Shown piece by piece: positions 8,091 through 15,604 of a DNA stretch of 64,000 nt (within the stretch, counting starts at the first letter, position 1; every line of letters begins with the position of its first letter). The DNA lies in contig CANRPO010000007.1 in assembly GCA_947632515.1 (NCBI GenBank), positions 50,079-114,078 on the forward strand, in the 5' to 3' direction. The stretch is from an uncultured Lachnospiraceae bacterium. GTDB taxonomy: Bacteria; Bacillota; Clostridia; Lachnospirales; Lachnospiraceae. The notes under the pieces are model-generated. The model made no database searches and was not told where the DNA came from. It was given only the letters and a program-made list of their open reading frames with translations. A program made the position numbers and the translations under genes.

Positions 8091-9149
8091 ATGAACGATT
8101 ACAATCAGGCAGGCGACAATGCACAGGGCTATGAACACTATAACTCGGACGGCACAAAGAAGAAAAATAGAGGGGAAAAGAAAAAGCATTTCGGGCTGCG
8201 GGTCGTGACGGCGATCCTCTTTATAGCCGTGGTCGTTGTGCTTGGCAGTTCCATGGTCGTGACAAAGCAAAATCAATTTAAGCTGATCAGACAGTTCGGC
8301 CGGGTGCAGCGCATCGTGACGGAGGCGGGACTCAGCTTTAAGATCCCTTTTGTGGAGTCCGTGGACACGATTCCGAAGGAACTATTGCTCTACGATCTGC
8401 CGGAGTCCGACGTCATCACCTCGGACAAGAAGACCATGATCGTGGACAGCTATGTGTTGTGGCATGTGACCGATCCGCTGAAATTCGCACAGACGCTGAG
8501 CTGTTCCGTGAGCAATGCGGAGGGGCGCATCGACGCGATCGTGTACAACGCGATGAAAAATACGATCTCCAACATGAAACAGGACGAGGTCATCAGGAGC
8601 CGCGACGGCAAAATGACCATCACGGTGAGCGAGGAAGAGTCCGATGTGACGAACAACGATCTGGTTCTGTCCGAGGAGACGGAACAGGTGGTGGAGATCA
8701 CCTCCCTGACCGAGGAGATCATGGCGCAGATCAACCATGTGGAGAACCAGTACGGCATCGAGATCGTGGTCGTGGATGTGAAAAAGCTGGATCTGCCCGA
8801 CGACAACAAGCAGGCGGTGTACACCCGCATGATCTCCGAGCGCGAGAATATCGCCGCCCAGTACACGGCGGAAGGCAAGTCCGAGGCGCAGATCATCGAG
8901 AACACGACAGACAAGGAAGTCTCCATCATGCTGTCCAACGCTGAGGCGAAGGCGGAGGCAACCGTCGCCGAGGGCGAGGCGGAGTACATGCGCATTCTCT
9001 CGGACGCCTACGCCAACCCTGAGAAGATGGATTTCTATTCTTTTGTGCGGGCGCTGGACGCGGTAAAGGCGAGCATCTCCGGATCGAACAAGACCGTCAT
9101 TCTGTCCGACGATTCGCCCGTCGCGCAGATCTTTAACGGGCAGTATTAA
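8091..9149 (+). CDS. hflC: HflC-like SPFH/prohibitin-family membrane protein
   Basis: A 352-residue protein: hydrophilic N-terminus (to ~35), one transmembrane helix (V-V-T-A-I-L-F-I-A-V-V-V-V-L), then an SPFH domain with T-K-Q-N-Q-F-K-L-I-R-Q-F-G-R-V and E-A-G-L-S-F-K-I-P-F. The C-terminal part has the HflC-type S-E-R-E-N-I-A-A-Q-Y-x-A-E-G-x-S-E-A and an Ala/Glu coiled coil. Between about residues 170 and 205 there is an acidic insertion (V-S-E-E-E-S-D-V-T-N-N-D..., E-E-T-E-Q) which the usual bacterial HflC lacks. It would partner the upstream HflK. Confidence 0.85.
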   Translation: MNDYNQAGDNAQGYEHYNSDGTKKKNRGEKKKHFGLRVVTAILFIAVVVVLGSSMVVTKQNQFKLIRQFGRVQRIVTEAGLSFKIPFVESVDTIPKELLLYDLPESDVITSDKKTMIVDSYVLWHVTDPLKFAQTLSCSVSNAEGRIDAIVYNAMKNTISNMKQDEVIRSRDGKMTITVSEEESDVTNNDLVLSEETEQVVEITSLTEEIMAQINHVENQYGIEIVVVDVKKLDLPDDNKQAVYTRMISERENIAAQYTAEGKSEAQIIENTTDKEVSIMLSNAEAKAEATVAEGEAEYMRILSDAYANPEKMDFYSFVRALDAVKASISGSNKTVILSDDSPVAQIFNGQY

Positions 9150-9177
9150 AGAGCCGGTTTGGAGGGACTTGATTTCC

Positions 9178-10035
9178 ATGAATATTGATAAGTTTTTTGA
9201 GACGTTGGACTCTTATTTCGCGAGACAGGAGATCGACCGGATCGACCCCTTCCTCACCGCCTCCCTGGAACAGGCGAAGGAGGAACAGGACTACGGCGCG
9301 TACATTTCGATCTGCAATGAGATGATCGGATTCTACCGCAGTATCTCCGCCTTTGAGAAGGCCTACGCCGCGTCGGAGGACGTACTTCTCCTGATGGAAG
9401 AGCTGCATATGGAGGGCACCGAGCACTTTGCGACGACGCTCTTAAACGCGGCGACCGCTTACCGCGCCGCCGGGGATTACGCCACGGCGCTTCGCTATTA
9501 CAGACAGGCGTTACAGATCTACGACGGCATTTTGGGCCCGCAGGATTACCGATACGCGGGGCTGTACAATAATATGAGTATCCTGCTTGAGAAAATGGAT
9601 GAGAACGAACAGGCCATCGAGTACGCAGAGAAGGCGCTGTCCATCATCAGAACGCTGCCGGACAGCGGCGCGCAGACGGCGACCACCATGACGAATCTGG
9701 CGCTCATCTATTTTAAGGAAGACCGGTTCGAACAGGCGAAGGAATTGTTGGAACAGGCGCTGGCGCTGTTTGAAAATGGCGAGGGCCCGGCGGACGAACA
9801 CTACAGCGGCGCGCTTGCAGGCGTGGCGGAGGCGTGGTACCGCATGGGCGATTACGCCAAGTCGTTAGAGTTTTATGAGAAGGCGCTTGCCGAGGTGAGA
9901 TCCCACTACGGCGAAAATATGAGTTATGCCATTCTGTGTGAGAACTGTGCCGCTGTCTGTGAGAAACTTTCTGACAGCGACAGGCAGGCCTCCTATCTGG
10001 ACAGGGCGAAGGCGGCGCGTGACAGGCTTGCCTAG
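9178..10035 (+). CDS. Tetratricopeptide-repeat protein
   Basis: A 285-residue cytosolic protein made almost entirely of TPR helices, with repeats such as A-x-x-Y-R-A-A-G-D-Y-A-T-A-L-R-Y-Y-R-Q-A-L, L-Y-N-N-M-S-I-L-L-E-K-M-D-E-N-E-Q-A-I-E-Y-A-E-K-A-L, L-A-L-I-Y-F-K-E-D-R-F-E-Q-A and A-W-Y-R-M-G-D-Y-A-K-S-L-E-F-Y-E-K-A-L. It presumably acts as a protein-protein scaffold; the partner is unknown. Both the ATG at 9178 and a TTG at 9169 are possible; GGAGGG (9161-9166) is a little far from the first and too close to the second. It is followed by the DUF4037-like gene with which it is probably cotranscribed. Confidence 0.8.
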   Translation: MNIDKFFETLDSYFARQEIDRIDPFLTASLEQAKEEQDYGAYISICNEMIGFYRSISAFEKAYAASEDVLLLMEELHMEGTEHFATTLLNAATAYRAAGDYATALRYYRQALQIYDGILGPQDYRYAGLYNNMSILLEKMDENEQAIEYAEKALSIIRTLPDSGAQTATTMTNLALIYFKEDRFEQAKELLEQALALFENGEGPADEHYSGALAGVAEAWYRMGDYAKSLEFYEKALAEVRSHYGENMSYAILCENCAAVCEKLSDSDRQASYLDRAKAARDRLA

Positions 10036-10069
10036 AGATCGAATACTTTCGGAAAGGTCGTGGGCGTGC

Positions 10070-11023
10070 GTGAAGGGATTGGAACTGGCTGAAAAATATT
10101 ATGAGGCATACGGCAGGGCCATGCTGGACGGGCAGTTTGCCGACGCGGCCGGTCAGGCGGCGGCCGGGCTTGTAGGGCATGGCTCCGAGTGTTTCGGATT
10201 TGACGACGAGATCTCAACCGATCATGACTATGGGCCGTCCTTCTGCCTTTGGCTGCCGCGGGAGAGCTATGAGCGTTTCGGGCGGCGGATGCAGGAGGCC
10301 TATGACGCGCTCCCCAAGGAATTTATGGGGGTCGGCGGGCGCGTGATCGAAGAACAGGGCCGGGGCAGAGTGGGCGTGCTGTGTCTGGAGGATTTCTATG
10401 ACGGTATCCTTGGGCGTCACACGGTCCCGGCAAATGCGGCGGAGTGGCTCGCCCTCGACGAGGAAAAGCTGGCGACAGCCGTGAACGGCCGCGTGTTCGA
10501 GGACCGGCCGGGACGCTTTAGCGCGGTACGTCAAGGGCTGCTAAACTATTATCCCGAAGAAGTGTGGATCAGACGGCTTGCACAGAGCATGGCGAGGGCG
10601 GCTCAGTCCGGCCAGTACAACTACGCCCGATCCATGAAACGCGGAGAGCGCATCGCCGCGGAAATAGCGCTCACAGACTTCGTGAGGGAGAGCATGCACA
10701 TTGTCTATCTGTTGAACAGGAAATATGCGCCCTACGACAAATGGCTGCGCAGAGGGCTGCGCGATCTGCCGATGGGTTCCGAAGTCGGCGATATGCTCGA
10801 TCTGCTCTACACCATCCCCGATCCCGCCGAGGCGTGGGAGGGCGTCGCGCCGGACGAGTACGTCTATCACCTGAACACCAACGACGGCAGAGTCCTCATC
10901 ATTGAGGCGGTCTGCAATGTCCTTGTACAGATGCTGGGCGACATGGGCCTCTCAGATCGACAGGATAACTTTCTGCAGAATCATCTGCCGGCCTTGCTGC
11001 AGAAAATAGAATGCACCGATTGA
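10070..11023 (+). CDS. DUF4037-like protein, nucleotidyltransferase-type
   Basis: A protein of about 317 residues resembling the DUF4037 family, often annotated near nucleotidyltransferases. Seen: G-L-V-G-H-G-S-E-C-F-G-F-D-D-E-I-S-T-D-H-D-Y-G near the N-terminus, comparable to the G-S-x-x-x-x-x-D-x-D core of nucleotidyltransferase folds, and the later Y-Y-P-E-E-V-W, Y-N-Y-A-R-S-M-K-R-G-E and L-N-R-K-Y-A-P-Y-D-K-W segments. The substrate is unknown. GTG 10070 is the most likely start; the frame is open upstream into the TPR gene but that extension is Arg-rich antisense-like sequence. GGAAAGG lies ~12 bases before the GTG. Confidence 0.65.
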   Translation: MKGLELAEKYYEAYGRAMLDGQFADAAGQAAAGLVGHGSECFGFDDEISTDHDYGPSFCLWLPRESYERFGRRMQEAYDALPKEFMGVGGRVIEEQGRGRVGVLCLEDFYDGILGRHTVPANAAEWLALDEEKLATAVNGRVFEDRPGRFSAVRQGLLNYYPEEVWIRRLAQSMARAAQSGQYNYARSMKRGERIAAEIALTDFVRESMHIVYLLNRKYAPYDKWLRRGLRDLPMGSEVGDMLDLLYTIPDPAEAWEGVAPDEYVYHLNTNDGRVLIIEAVCNVLVQMLGDMGLSDRQDNFLQNHLPALLQKIECTD

Positions 11024-11048
11024 AACATATGTTCGAATGTGCTATAAT
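11020..11048 (+). promoter_or_regulatory. Sigma-A promoter with embedded LexA-like box for the ruvAB operon
   Basis: TTGAAA (11020-11025), 17-base spacer, TATAAT (11043-11048). The stretch GAAACATATGTTCG (11022-11035), covering the -35 region and spacer, matches the Gram-positive SOS box CGAACATATGTTCG at 12 of 14 positions. Repressor bound here would block RNA polymerase. It precedes the four-gene set ending in ruvA and ruvB, which are SOS genes in other bacteria. Confidence 0.6.
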
Positions 11049-11074
11049 AAGCGCGAAGGAAAACAAGCCACGCT

Positions 11075-11569
11075 ATGACAAACCGTACGCACATGGATGA
11101 CCACTCCCACAAAACGTTTGTTCTCAAGAAAGCCGACATTGTGCTGATCGCAGCATGCTTTCTTGCGGCGGCGCTCCTTGGCGTGTTTTTTATTTTCTGC
11201 CGCAGGGAAGGCGTTTCAGTGCGTATCCTATACGACGGGATCGCGCTGAGGACGATTGCGCTGCAGTCCGGGCAGGAGGACACGGCAGACGGCTACTATC
11301 TCATCACATACCGTGATGATGTCGTGGCCACAGACTACTATACGGATATGCCGTCGTTGGATCTGCCTGAGTACACCGGCTACAATCTGCTTCTGGTGTC
11401 AGACGGGCAGGCCCGTATCGTGTCTGCGGACTGCCGCGATCAGATCTGCGTCCGCCACAAGCCGATCTCGGCGGCGGGGGAGAGCATCGTCTGTCTGCCT
11501 CACGAGCTGGTGATAGAGATCGGGGGCGATCCCGATGGGAAGGAAACTCTCGACGGGGTGACGCGATGA
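11075..11569 (+). CDS. NusG domain II-containing protein
   Basis: A 164-residue protein with one N-terminal membrane helix (about residues 21-42) and an extracytoplasmic NusG_II domain, recognised from the C-terminal A-D-C-R-D-Q-I-C-V-R-H-K-P-I-S-x-x-G-E-S-I-V-C-L-P-H-E-L-V-I-E-I. In Firmicutes this family regularly sits next to a Gx transporter/heptaprenyl diphosphate synthase component I gene, as here, where the two overlap by ATGA. The role is not established; redox or quinone-related envelope functions have been proposed by context. It is the first gene of the operon leading into ruvAB. Confidence 0.78.
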   Translation: MTNRTHMDDHSHKTFVLKKADIVLIAACFLAAALLGVFFIFCRREGVSVRILYDGIALRTIALQSGQEDTADGYYLITYRDDVVATDYYTDMPSLDLPEYTGYNLLLVSDGQARIVSADCRDQICVRHKPISAAGESIVCLPHELVIEIGGDPDGKETLDGVTR

Positions 11570-12117
11570 CGAAAAGACTGACACAACTCGGATTTTTTCT
11601 GGCCCTTGCGCTGATCCTCGCCTACGTGGAGTCGCTGATCCCGTTCTCCTTCGGCATTCCCGGTATCAGGCTGGGACTTCCGAATCTGGCCGTGATCCTG
11701 CTGCTGTACGGATCGCGCGGCGGGACGCAGGGCGGGGGAGGATCCGCGGCGCGCGGCCCCGGCATAGGCGGCGCGAGGGACGCGTTTCTCATCAACATAC
11801 TGCGCATCGTTATTTCCGGATTTCTTTTTAGCAATCTGTATACCATCCTCTATGCGCTTGCGGGGGCGGTGTTGAGTTTTGCCGCAATGCTCGCGGGCCG
11901 GAGACTGCGCTGTTTCTCCGTAGTCGGCGTCAGCGTTCTGGGCGGCGTATCCCACAATATCGGCCAGCTCGTGATGGCCATGCTGGTGACGCGGACCGTC
12001 TATGTGGGGTACTATGCGCCGTATCTGATCGCCGCCGGCACGGTGACAGGGGCGGTACTCGGTCTTGGGGCTGTGGAACTGATGCCGTATCTATGGAGAA
12101 TCAAAGATAGGAGCTGA
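11566..12117 (+). CDS. Gx transporter family / heptaprenyl diphosphate synthase component I-like membrane protein
   Basis: A 183-residue integral membrane protein with an ECF/Hpre_diP_synt_I-type pattern: L-A-L-I-L-A-Y-V-E-S-L-I-P-F-S-F-G-I-P-G-I-R-L-G-L-P-N-L-A, R-D-A-F-L-I-N-I-L-R-I-V-I-S-G-F-L-F and S-V-L-G-G-V-S-H-N-I-G-Q-L. Between the first and second conserved blocks lies an unusual Gly/Arg-rich insertion (residues ~46-65). Despite the family name, a substrate-binding transporter subunit role is as likely as a prenyl synthase role. It is translationally coupled to the NusG-II gene and 4 bases before ruvA. Confidence 0.72.
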   Translation: MTKRLTQLGFFLALALILAYVESLIPFSFGIPGIRLGLPNLAVILLLYGSRGGTQGGGGSAARGPGIGGARDAFLINILRIVISGFLFSNLYTILYALAGAVLSFAAMLAGRRLRCFSVVGVSVLGGVSHNIGQLVMAMLVTRTVYVGYYAPYLIAAGTVTGAVLGLGAVELMPYLWRIKDRS

Positions 12118-12121
12118 TATT

Positions 12122-12736
12122 ATGTATGCCTATTTGAAGGGAACATTGGAGGAGATCTCAGAGGACAGCATCGTCGTGGAGACGGGCGGCGTCGGGTACA
12201 ACGTGAAGGTATCCACGACCACGGCGGATCTTCTTCCGGGGCTTGGCAGCGAGATCAAGATCTACACCTATACGCTGGTGCGGGAGGATGCGTTTTCCCT
12301 GTACGGATTTCTCACAAGAGACGACTTAGAGATCTTCAAAAAGCTGATCACGGTGAACGGTATCGGGCCGAAGGGCGGGCTTGCGATCCTGTCTGTGATG
12401 AGCGCGGACGCGCTGCGGTTCGCGATCATGGCGGGAGACGCGAAATCTATCGCAAAGGCTCCGGGGATCGGCAGTAAGACGGCGGAGCGCGTGATCCTCG
12501 ATCTGCGCGACAAAGTCTCCCTGGAAGATACGCTCAGAGGCTTGGGAGAACCTATCGGCGAAACGCCGGGGCAGGGCGCCGGCGCCGACAACGTCACCAG
12601 AAAAGAGGCGATCGAGGCGCTTGTGGCTCTCGGCTACTCCGCGTCCGACGCCACTGCCGCCGTAAAGAAAGTGGAAGTGACAGAGGACACCACGGTGGAG
12701 AGCGTGCTTAAGGCGGCGTTGAAATTCATGTTCTGA
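12122..12736 (+). CDS. ruvA: Holliday junction DNA helicase subunit RuvA
   Basis: RuvA binds the four-way junction as a tetramer and loads RuvB. The 204 residues are the usual length. Domain I OB-fold starts M-Y-A-Y-L-K-G-T-L; two helix-hairpin-helix motifs are visible ([15 protein letters not shown] and [19 protein letters not shown]). After a flexible linker the C-terminal RuvB-contact domain reads [12 protein letters not shown]. It is directly followed by ruvB and shares the SOS-like promoter at 11.02 kb. Confidence 0.96.
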   Translation: MYAYLKGTLEEISEDSIVVETGGVGYNVKVSTTTADLLPGLGSEIKIYTYTLVREDAFSLYGFLTRDDLEIFKKLITVNGIGPKGGLAILSVMSADALRFAIMAGDAKSIAKAPGIGSKTAERVILDLRDKVSLEDTLRGLGEPIGETPGQGAGADNVTRKEAIEALVALGYSASDATAAVKKVEVTEDTTVESVLKAALKFMF

Positions 12737-12770
12737 CGAAGAAAAACGGAAAGTGACGGCAGATGCGCTT

Positions 12771-13769
12771 ATGGCAGACAGAATGATCGAGACAAACCTG
12801 ATAGAAGAGGACATTAAGATCGAGGGGTCTCTGCGTCCCCGGACGCTGGATGACTACATTGGTCAATCAAAAGTCAAGGAAAATCTGAAAGTTTATATCA
12901 AGGCGGCGAAACAGCGCAGCGACGCGCTGGATCATGTGCTTTTCTACGGTCCGCCCGGACTCGGCAAGACCACGCTGGCGGGCATCATTGCCAATGAAAT
13001 GGGCGTGCACATGAAAGTCACCAGCGGTCCGGCCATCGAGAAACCGGGGGAGATGGCGGCGATTCTCAACAATCTGCAGGAGGGCGATCTGCTGTTCGTG
13101 GATGAGATTCACAGATTAAACCGACAGGTGGAGGAGGTTCTGTATCCGGCTATGGAGGATTACGCCATCGACATCATGATCGGCAAGGGCGCGACGGCGC
13201 GCTCCATCCGCCTTGATCTGCCGCATTTTACGCTGGTTGGGGCCACGACCAGGGCCGGACTTCTGACGGCGCCCCTGCGGGACAGATTTGGCGTGATCCA
13301 CCGATTGGAGTTTTACTCCGTGGAAGAGCTTAAGGTGATCATTCAGCACTCCGCCGTGATTCTCGGCGTGGAGATCGACGAGGAGGGCGCTGTGGAGCTG
13401 GCCAGAAGGAGCCGCGGAACGCCGCGTCTTGCCAACCGTATGCTCAAGAGGGTGCGGGACTTCGCGCAGGTGAAATATGACGGCGCGATCACCAAGGAGG
13501 TCGCCAATACGGCGCTCGACCTGATGGATGTGGACAAGATGGGACTCGACCATATCGACAGAAATATTCTTTGCACATTGATCGAGAAATTCAAGGGCGG
13601 TCCGGCCGGGCTTGACACCTTGGCGGCCGCCATCGGCGAGGACGCCGGAACGATAGAAGATGTGTACGAGCCGTACCTGATCAAGAATGGCTTTCTAAAC
13701 AGAACGCCCCGCGGCAGAGTCGCCACGGAGCGCGCCTATCATCATTTTGGAATAGAAATGCCGACGTAG
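12771..13769 (+). CDS. ruvB: Holliday junction branch-migration ATPase RuvB
   Basis: The AAA+ motor of branch migration, forming hexamers on DNA arms next to RuvA. Walker [12 protein letters not shown], Walker B F-V-D-E-I-H-R, sensor 1 G-A-T-T-R-A-G, arginine-finger segment P-L-R-D-R-F-G, and the C-terminal winged helix ending [15 protein letters not shown]. The ATG at 12771 (332 residues) is chosen because M-x-x-R-M-I-E-T is the usual family N-terminus; a GTG at 12753 and an ATG at 12783 are alternatives, and none has a strong ribosome binding site. Confidence 0.95.
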   Translation: MADRMIETNLIEEDIKIEGSLRPRTLDDYIGQSKVKENLKVYIKAAKQRSDALDHVLFYGPPGLGKTTLAGIIANEMGVHMKVTSGPAIEKPGEMAAILNNLQEGDLLFVDEIHRLNRQVEEVLYPAMEDYAIDIMIGKGATARSIRLDLPHFTLVGATTRAGLLTAPLRDRFGVIHRLEFYSVEELKVIIQHSAVILGVEIDEEGAVELARRSRGTPRLANRMLKRVRDFAQVKYDGAITKEVANTALDLMDVDKMGLDHIDRNILCTLIEKFKGGPAGLDTLAAAIGEDAGTIEDVYEPYLIKNGFLNRTPRGRVATERAYHHFGIEMPT

Positions 13770-13793
13770 GATCCCGCCCGCTGCGGGGAGGAA

Positions 13794-14684
13794 TCACACC
13801 GATATATCCACGGCTGTCCCGGCCGCCTCGACCGGAGCCTGCGCCACAGTCTCCACGGGGATGTCCACGCCGCTCAGCTCCAGGGACACGCCGCCGTAGG
13901 AGCTGTCCGAATCGCCGGAGCCGCCGTAAGAACTGCTCCCCACGGACTCTTTCTCCTTGGCGAGTCTGTCGAAGACGGCTTTCAGATACTCCATATCCGC
14001 CTTCATAATATCGTTCAATTCCTCGGCGCGGTGTTTTCTCTTGAGCTGTTCCAGGTCTTCCGGTTCCATCTCGCTGTAGTTTGTCTGAAAGAACTCTTCC
14101 ATAAAATCCTGAGACTCCATCGCGTCCTCCAGCTCCTCCTCGATCTTTTCCATCTCCTCCTGGAGCTGCTGCATCAGCTCCTGTATCTCTTCCTGACTCA
14201 TGCCGGTGGTGTCGATGATCTCGTCGTCCTCCTCTTTTTCGGTGCGCATCTCCTCGGGATCGGTCATGCCCTCTTTGCCCGTCCTCTCGATATTTTCCTC
14301 CGCCTCAAGATGCTTTAAGCGTTTCTTGGCAACGCGGGCGATCCTTTCCGCATGCAGAAGAGCGGCGTGTATCTCCGCGTAGTCGTAATCTCCGCTGATC
14401 AGTTTCATGCGCAGATCGGCGATCTGAAACTTTGTCTTCGTCACGACCTGTTTGGCGTTTACGGACGTTTTCGAGCGCAGGATCTGGTTGGAAAGCCTTT
14501 TGAAGTTGTACTGCAGTTTCTTAAATTTTTTCTTTCCGGTCTGAGAAGTTTTTTTCTCCGCCCGCGTGCGCGAGGTGGAAACCGCCATAGACCCTGCGTA
14601 GGAGCCGTCCCTATTGTACAGATCGATCTTCATATAGCCGCCGCCCATACTGCTGATACCGCCTACCAACATATTGCTGCCCAT
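13794..14684 (-). CDS. Unknown coiled-coil protein
   Basis: A 296-residue protein that I do not recognise. Order of features: Gly-rich start with a short D-L-Y-N-R-D-G-S-Y-A segment; a Lys/Arg-rich helix (residues ~45-65, K-K-K-F-K-K-L-Q-Y-N-F-K-R-L); an Ala/Arg helix (A-L-L-H-A-E-R-I-A-R-V-A-K-K-R); a long Glu-rich coiled coil (~residues 125-235); then a Ser/Gly-rich linker and a hydrophobic C-terminal tail. It is convergent with ruvB (24 bases apart). The start codon has only a weak ribosome binding site. Similar proteins of unknown role seem common in Lachnospiraceae, but I cannot name a family. Confidence 0.6.
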   Translation of the reverse strand: MGSNMLVGGISSMGGGYMKIDLYNRDGSYAGSMAVSTSRTRAEKKTSQTGKKKFKKLQYNFKRLSNQILRSKTSVNAKQVVTKTKFQIADLRMKLISGDYDYAEIHAALLHAERIARVAKKRLKHLEAEENIERTGKEGMTDPEEMRTEKEEDDEIIDTTGMSQEEIQELMQQLQEEMEKIEEELEDAMESQDFMEEFFQTNYSEMEPEDLEQLKRKHRAEELNDIMKADMEYLKAVFDRLAKEKESVGSSSYGGSGDSDSSYGGVSLELSGVDIPVETVAQAPVEAAGTAVDISV

Positions 14685-15055
14685 ATCTGTTCACCATGCC
14701 TTTCTGCCTGCGGACGACACCGGCAAGACCGGCTGCGATCGTCCGTATCGGCGCTGCGCGTCCCTCGCGGCATTCGCCAAATGCTCGTGCAAGCACGGCA
14801 CTTGGCTCATTGCTCGCGGGAATAAACTCAGAGACGGGAAAAGGATTCGGAGGGACGCCTGACAGCGCCCGTGAGTGCAGATGTAGCGAAAATAGACCTT
14901 ATAGAGAGTCCGATCCGTGAACATGAGCGGGAAATCCGTTTCCCTTATCTATAAGCTTTGCTATAAATATCGGCCGATCAGGGATTTCAGTTAACAGCTT
15001 TCGCCGACTTTTGCTGACTTTCGCTGACAGCAGCAAAATGCAACGACAAAAAAGG
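14685..15055. other. Non-coding stretch between the coiled-coil gene and zapA
   Basis: About 370 bases without a convincing gene. 14700-14880 is GC-rich, with short repeats (ACCGGC twice at about 14720) and imperfect palindromes; open frames there lack ribosome binding sites and give Arg-rich translations. GGGAAA-TCCG-TTTCCC near 14930 forms a hairpin. At about 15000-15030 a roughly 10-base unit (CGACTTTTG/CTGACTTTCG) is repeated in tandem just before the zapA promoter. Confidence 0.5.
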
Positions 15056-15084
15056 TTGAAATTCTGTGCCGGGAAATATATAAT
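15056..15084 (+). promoter_or_regulatory. Sigma-A promoter for zapA
   Basis: TTGAAA (15056-15061), 17-base spacer, TATAAT (15079-15084), about 55 bases upstream of the zapA start. Confidence 0.7.
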
Positions 15085-15138
15085 ATATCTGAATTATCCA
15101 TTTTGTCGTGCGGATATATCGTATTGGAGGCGCGCCCT

Positions 15139-15546
15139 ATGTCAACGAAAACAGATACCGAGGTCATCATCGGCGGCAAAGTTTTTACGCTGAGCGGCTA
15201 CGAAAGCGAAGAGTATTTGCAGAAGGTGGCCTCATACATAAATAATAAAGTCGCTGAGTACAACAAGGTTGACAGCTTTAAGAGACAGTCTCTCGACACG
15301 CAGAATGTCCTGCTCCAGCTCAACATAGCGGACGATTACTTCAAGGCTAAGAGACAGATCAGCCTGCGGGAGGAGGAGATACAGAACAAAGAGAAGGAGA
15401 TGTACGACTTAAAGCACGAGCTGATCGCCGCACAGATCAAGATGGAGAACATGGAAAAGACCGTCCAGACACTTCAGGCGGAGGCCAACGAGAACGCCAA
15501 GAAGATCGTCCGGCTGGAGACGGAATTGAAGGAACTTAAGAAATAG
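15139..15546 (+). CDS. zapA: Cell division protein ZapA
   Basis: A 135-residue protein that bundles FtsZ filaments at the septum. The N-terminal ZapA globular part is seen in T-E-V-I-I-G-G-K-V-F-T-L-S-G-Y-E-S-E-E-Y-L-Q-K-V-A-S-Y-I-N-N-K, followed by the helical Q-N-V-L-L-Q-L-N-I-A-D-D-Y-F and a long coiled coil to the C-terminus. It is longer than the ~85-residue Bacillus ZapA because of an extended coiled coil, as in many Clostridia. ATG 15139 has GGAGG at 8 bases. It has its own promoter and terminator. Confidence 0.85.
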   Translation: MSTKTDTEVIIGGKVFTLSGYESEEYLQKVASYINNKVAEYNKVDSFKRQSLDTQNVLLQLNIADDYFKAKRQISLREEEIQNKEKEMYDLKHELIAAQIKMENMEKTVQTLQAEANENAKKIVRLETELKELKK

Positions 15547-15559
15547 AAACGATGACCAT

Positions 15560-15590
15560 AGCCCTGTCAGAGAAATCTACAGGGCTTTTT
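15560..15590 (+). terminator. Rho-independent terminator after zapA
   Basis: AGCCCTGT (15560-15567) pairs with ACAGGGCT (15579-15586), followed by a U run to 15590. It lies only 15 bases before the U32 peptidase start, so that gene may depend on read-through. Confidence 0.75.
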
Positions 15591-15604
15591 CAAAGGGATC
15601 TTTT

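Noticed and set aside
9926..10069. N-terminal extension of the DUF4037-like protein
   Set aside because: Lies inside the TPR gene in another frame and is Arg-rich; the GTG at 10070 gives a more usual protein.
14611..14924. Overlapping small frames on both strands upstream of the coiled-coil gene
   Set aside because: Arg-rich translations without ribosome binding sites, typical of GC-rich non-coding sequence.
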